Shown in pieces: positions 34,085-36,585 of a DNA stretch of 36,585 nucleotides. The position numbers and the translations under genes are program-made. The notes under the pieces were generated by a model that saw only the letters and a program-made list of their open reading frames with translations, was not told the DNA's origin and searched no databases. Where the stretch lies: NCBI GenBank assembly GCA_945878875.1, contig CAMCUC010000027.1, positions 1-36,585 of the forward strand, written 5' to 3'. The stretch comes from Rhizobium sp. Q54 (GTDB lineage: Bacteria > Pseudomonadota > Alphaproteobacteria > Rhizobiales > Beijerinckiaceae). Position 1 is the first letter of the stretch. The number at the start of each line of letters is the position of its first letter.

Positions 34085-34924
34085 ATGAAAATATCCAAAG
34101 CCGCTATCGTCTCGCGCCGTACGCTGATCACCTCGGCGGCGGCGTTTGCATGTGCGCCCGGCGCCGCCTTCGCCTTGCAGTCCGGGAGCGAGGCGGTTCT
34201 GGCCGGCAACATCGCCAGCAATCATCGCAGCCCCGGCAACCGCGCCCGCGACGTCTTCCGCAAACCGTTGGAAACCATCTCGTTTCTGGGCGTCGAGCCC
34301 CATCACAAAGTCGTCGAGATATTGCCCGGCGGCGGCGCCTATTGGCTGGAGTTTCTCGCCCCGTATCTGCGTGAGCGCGGGCTCTATATCGCCGCCAGCC
34401 GGGATGCCGGAGCCGCGCCCAATTATGTGGCCGACCACAAGCGCCTGCTGGCAAAACTCGCCGCTGATCCTGCGCGCTATGACCGCGTTCAGGTCACCGA
34501 ATTTCTCGCCGACAAATTCGAGATCGCGCCCGCAGGCTCGATGGATTTTGTGCTCACCTTCCGCAACATGCACAATTGGATCGACCGGGGCGAGATCGAC
34601 GGCGCTCTGCGCGCGTTCCGCAAAGCGCTGAAGCCAGGCGGAATTCTGGGCGTGGCCGATCATCGCGGCCGCACGGATCTGAGTCAGGACGAGCAGAAGG
34701 GCACAGGCTATATGCGGCAGGATTTCGCCATAGCGCTGCTGGAAAAGGGCGGCTTCAAGCTGCTGGGCTCATCTGAGGTCAAGGCCAATCCAAAAGACAC
34801 ACGGGACCATGCAGACGGCGTCTGGTCGCTGCCGCCCAATTACCGCAGCGGCGACAGGGACCGGGCCAGATATGAGGCCATCGGCGAGAGCGACAGGTTC
34901 CTGCTAAAGTTCGCGCGGGTTTAG
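34085..34924 (+). CDS. Tat-exported SAM-methyltransferase-like protein, 279 aa
   Basis: The start MKISKAAIVSRRTLITSAA carries a twin-arginine motif (S10-R11-R12-T-L-I) before a short hydrophobic stretch and an AFA cleavage site near residue 30, so export in folded form is likely. The remainder is a Rossmann class I methyltransferase: motif I is VVEILPGGGAYWLEFLAPYL, with FVLTFRNMHNWID as the motif IV region and ALKPGGILGVADH as motif V/VI. It resembles the COG4798 group of predicted methyltransferases. The substrate is unknown, and SAM supply in the periplasm is unexplained. AGGGGAG lies six bases before the ATG. A large antisense frame here is a shadow. Confidence 0.82.
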   Translation: MKISKAAIVSRRTLITSAAAFACAPGAAFALQSGSEAVLAGNIASNHRSPGNRARDVFRKPLETISFLGVEPHHKVVEILPGGGAYWLEFLAPYLRERGLYIAASRDAGAAPNYVADHKRLLAKLAADPARYDRVQVTEFLADKFEIAPAGSMDFVLTFRNMHNWIDRGEIDGALRAFRKALKPGGILGVADHRGRTDLSQDEQKGTGYMRQDFAIALLEKGGFKLLGSSEVKANPKDTRDHADGVWSLPPNYRSGDRDRARYEAIGESDRFLLKFARV

Positions 34925-34989
34925 CCGGGTCGCTGGGCAAAGGCGCGAGCATGCTGGGCAAGGCGTGCGGGCCGCGCTATATTAAGGTC

Positions 34990-35289
34990 ATGAACGCGCA
35001 CGTCATCCCACGCGACATTCTCAAGCTGCATATTGCGGCGGTAGAGGAAAACTTCCCGCTTCGCTTCATCGGCATGCTGCCGAAGGGAAGCGCGGGGCAT
35101 CTGGACGAGAGCGATGAGCGCGCGCTTGAGTTTCTCGCCGACGATCTTCAGGGGTTGTCGCTTCTCGACCTCTGCAAGGCCGAGATTGAACTGGGTCGGC
35201 ATCTGGGCCGCAGCGTTGGAATCGTTCTCCACGGCGGCCTGAAGAGTGACGAGGCTGCAACGCTCGCACACTTCGTCGCCGCCATATGA
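34990..35289 (+). CDS. Degenerate minimal nucleotidyltransferase (MNT)-like protein, 99 aa
   Basis: The C-terminal half (LSLLDLCKAEIELGRHLGRSVGIVLHGGL) matches the MNT pattern S-L-x-D-L-x-x-x-E-x-x-L-E-x-x-L-G-R-x-V-D-L-V. The catalytic GS-x10-D-x-D signature of active MNTs is gone: the matching stretch reads IGMLPKGSAGHLDESDER, with GM for GS and DER for DxD. Catalysis is therefore improbable. In intact pairs MNT adds AMP groups to its HEPN toxin partner, and here a HEPN-like gene follows with an ATGA overlap. The start is uncertain: ATG 34990 preferred, ATG 34951 possible. TATATT lies just upstream of the preferred start. It could instead be a distant family; the HEPN neighbour is the main support. 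Confidence 0.5.
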   Translation: MNAHVIPRDILKLHIAAVEENFPLRFIGMLPKGSAGHLDESDERALEFLADDLQGLSLLDLCKAEIELGRHLGRSVGIVLHGGLKSDEAATLAHFVAAI

Positions 35290-35507
35290 TCAGAAGCGAC
35301 CTCGCGAGGCTTCAGGATGCGTGCGCGTGCGCGATGCGGGCGATTGAAAGCGCCGCAATCAAAGCCATGCGCAATCACATCGTTCATGGTTATTGGCAGA
35401 TCCGGCCGCTTGTGATCCTGCGATTGGCGCAAAGCGACCTGCCAGCTTTGGTGCGCATGCTTGATGAATTGACGAAGCGTATTGAAACGAGCCTCGCCAA
35501 ACCATGA
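35286..35507 (+). CDS. Shortened HEPN (DUF86-like) protein, 73 aa
   Basis: The HEPN ribonuclease motif R-x4-H-x-Y is intact: R29, H34, Y36 in MRNHIVHGY. The following IRPLVILRLAQSDLPALVRMLDEL matches the end of DUF86 proteins. The usual length is about 110 residues. Here the first helix (MIRSDLARLQDACACAMRAIE) runs almost directly into AIKAMRN, so about 40-45 residues of the central helices are missing, without a frameshift. Tyr of this motif is the residue AMPylated by MNT in active systems. The ATG overlaps the MNT-like stop, and its own stop overlaps the trpF start (ATGA). It may be inactive or reshaped; toxicity is untested. Confidence 0.65.
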   Translation: MIRSDLARLQDACACAMRAIESAAIKAMRNHIVHGYWQIRPLVILRLAQSDLPALVRMLDELTKRIETSLAKP

Positions 35508-36181
35508 CCCTCCTCATCAAAATCTGCGGCCTCTCGACGCCCGATACGCTCGCCGCCACGATTGACGCTGGCGTCGATATGGTGGGCTTTGTGTTCTTTG
35601 CACCCAGCCCCCGTAATCTTTCCATGGAACAGGCAAGCACGCTCGGGCGTCAGGCGCAGGGCAAAACGCTGAAAGTCGCGCTCAGCGTTGACGCCGACGA
35701 CGCCTTTATTGACGCGATGATCGAGGCCGCGCGGCCCGATCTGCTCCAGCTGCACGGCCATGAGACGCCCGATCGCGTGCGCGCCCTCAAAGCCCGCACC
35801 GGCCTGCCGATTATCAAGGCGATCCACGTTTCAGGTTTAGGCGACCTTGCGGCCTGCGCACTTTACGAGGACGCTGACCGGCTGATCTTCGACGCCCGCC
35901 CCCCAAAAGGCGCTGCTTTGCCCGGCGGCAACGGTGCCGCGTTCGACTGGACTGTTCTTGAGCGCGTTCAAATAAAAACGCCATGGATGCTGTCCGGAGG
36001 GCTTGGAATTCATAACGTCGAGGAGGCGCTGGCCGTCACCCGCGCCCATGGTCTGGACGTTTCGTCAGGCGTCGAGTGCGCGCCGGGCGTCAAGGACGTG
36101 GACATGATAGCGCGTTTTGTCGCGCAATCTCGCAGCGCTTATGCGCGCTTGGCTCTTGGTTCTGGCGCGGGGACCGCGTAA
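35504..36181 (+). CDS. trpF: Phosphoribosylanthranilate isomerase TrpF, 225 aa
   Basis: TrpF rearranges N-(5-phosphoribosyl)anthranilate in tryptophan synthesis. The TIM-barrel blocks are present in order: [10 protein letters not shown] (catalytic Cys), [37 protein letters not shown] (catalytic Asp), [17 protein letters not shown] and [16 protein letters not shown]. The length is normal. ATG 35504 overlaps the HEPN stop (ATGA), so translation is likely coupled to the gene upstream. trpB follows after 25 bp with its own Shine-Dalgarno. Normally this gene follows lapA or a hypothetical gene and starts the trpFBA-accD-folC run. Confidence 0.96.
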   Translation: MTLLIKICGLSTPDTLAATIDAGVDMVGFVFFAPSPRNLSMEQASTLGRQAQGKTLKVALSVDADDAFIDAMIEAARPDLLQLHGHETPDRVRALKARTGLPIIKAIHVSGLGDLAACALYEDADRLIFDARPPKGAALPGGNGAAFDWTVLERVQIKTPWMLSGGLGIHNVEEALAVTRAHGLDVSSGVECAPGVKDVDMIARFVAQSRSAYARLALGSGAGTA

Positions 36182-36206
36182 ACAGCACGCAACACAGGAG
36201 CGACGC

Positions 36207-36585
36207 GTGCAGCACGCCAACCCGAATTCCTTCCGCAGCGGCCCCGACGAGTCCGGGCACTTTGGCATTTTTGGCGGCCGCTTCGTGGCCGAAACCCTGA
36301 TGCCGCTGATCCTCGACCTTGAGAAGGCGTATAATGCCGCCAAGGCGGACCCGTCTTTCAAGGCCGAACTCGCCCATCTGGCCACCCATTACGTGGGCAG
36401 GCCGAGCCCGCTCTATTACGCTGAGCGCATGACGGAGCACGTGCGCGCCATCGCCCGCGCCAATGGCGGCTCGGGCGGTGCAAAAATCTATTTCAAGCGC
36501 GACGAGCTGAACCACACCGGCGCGCACAAGATCAACAACGTGCTGGGCCAGATTTTGCTGGCGAGGCGCATGGGTAAAAAGCGCA
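36207..36585 (+). CDS. trpB: Tryptophan synthase beta subunit TrpB, N-terminal part (runs off right edge)
   Basis: The first 126 codons are visible. GTG at 36207 follows AGGAG by six bases. The protein begins with [16 protein letters not shown] and then [20 protein letters not shown], the typical TrpB N-terminus. The PLP-binding lysine is in [11 protein letters not shown] near the end of the visible part. TrpB joins indole with serine, as a partner of TrpA. The partner trpA is not known to follow, because the window stops; the only trpA in view lies 10 kb to the left. I see no frameshift in the visible part. Confidence 0.95.
   Translation, partial: MQHANPNSFRSGPDESGHFGIFGGRFVAETLMPLILDLEKAYNAAKADPSFKAELAHLATHYVGRPSPLYYAERMTEHVRAIARANGGSGGAKIYFKRDELNHTGAHKINNVLGQILLARRMGKKR

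Noticed and set aside
33971-34663. 230-codon minus-strand frame opposite the methyltransferase gene
   Set aside because: Shadow of a gene with Tat signal, SAM motif and good Shine-Dalgarno.
1-36585. tRNA, rRNA, CRISPR, prophage or IS elements
   Set aside because: No cloverleaf, rRNA core segment, regular spaced repeat, integrase, transposase or phage structural gene was recognised by reading; a covariance-model scan would be needed to exclude small RNAs.

Overview
The window looks like core chromosome of an alphaproteobacterium, most probably a member of the Hyphomicrobiales (Rhizobiales). The GC content is high, and the gene set includes DivL, AddA/AddB, a TsaE-AmgK fusion next to MurU, an AccD without its zinc finger, an SDH assembly factor of the DUF1674 type, and rpsA-sppA-ihfB-lapA-trpF-trpB synteny. 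There is no rRNA, tRNA, CRISPR array, prophage or insertion sequence that I can support. Species-level placement is not possible by eye.

Layout. Positions 1-2.9 kb hold a truncated exported nuclease-like gene (-), an MFS transporter (+), a small SDH assembly factor (-) and the membrane protease gene htpX (+), which has a heat-shock-like promoter. From 3.0 to 8.5 kb lies a rightward run: rsmB, a heparinase II/III-family gene, purH and a small YbjQ-like gene. From 8.6 to 24.2 kb everything runs leftward. Read in transcription order this is a DUF1186/SEC-C protein, ahcY with a candidate SahR-type operator, then a tight cluster divL, tsaE-amgK, murU, addB, addA, trxA, truA, with start/stop overlaps at murU/addB and addB/addA. 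From 24.2 to 28.6 kb is vapB-vapC-trpA-accD-folC-pyrE (+). Then come rdgB and rph (-), and a 330-bp divergent gap that may carry a structured rpsA leader. After it follow rpsA, sppA, ihfB, lapA, a Tat-signal methyltransferase, a degenerate MNT/HEPN pair, trpF, and trpB running off the right end.

How the genes work together. The leftward cluster joins cell-cycle signalling (DivL), tRNA modification (TsaE), peptidoglycan sugar recycling (AmgK then MurU), double-strand-break repair (AddB/AddA) and thiol redox (TrxA). The rightward genes join tryptophan synthesis, the fatty-acid carboxyltransferase subunit, folate, pyrimidine and purine synthesis, and translation.

The most unusual point is the trp arrangement. 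The order trpF-trpB-trpA-accD-folC expected in this group is split. trpA-accD-folC sits about 10 kb to the left of trpF-trpB. Each separated trp block is preceded directly by a toxin-antitoxin-type pair: vapBC abuts trpA, and a degenerate MNT/HEPN pair abuts trpF, with ATGA-type junctions. Other points worth a look are the DivL tyrosine in place of the phospho-accepting histidine, the zinc-free AccD, the possible pseudoknot ahead of rpsA, and several compound palindromic intergenic repeats.
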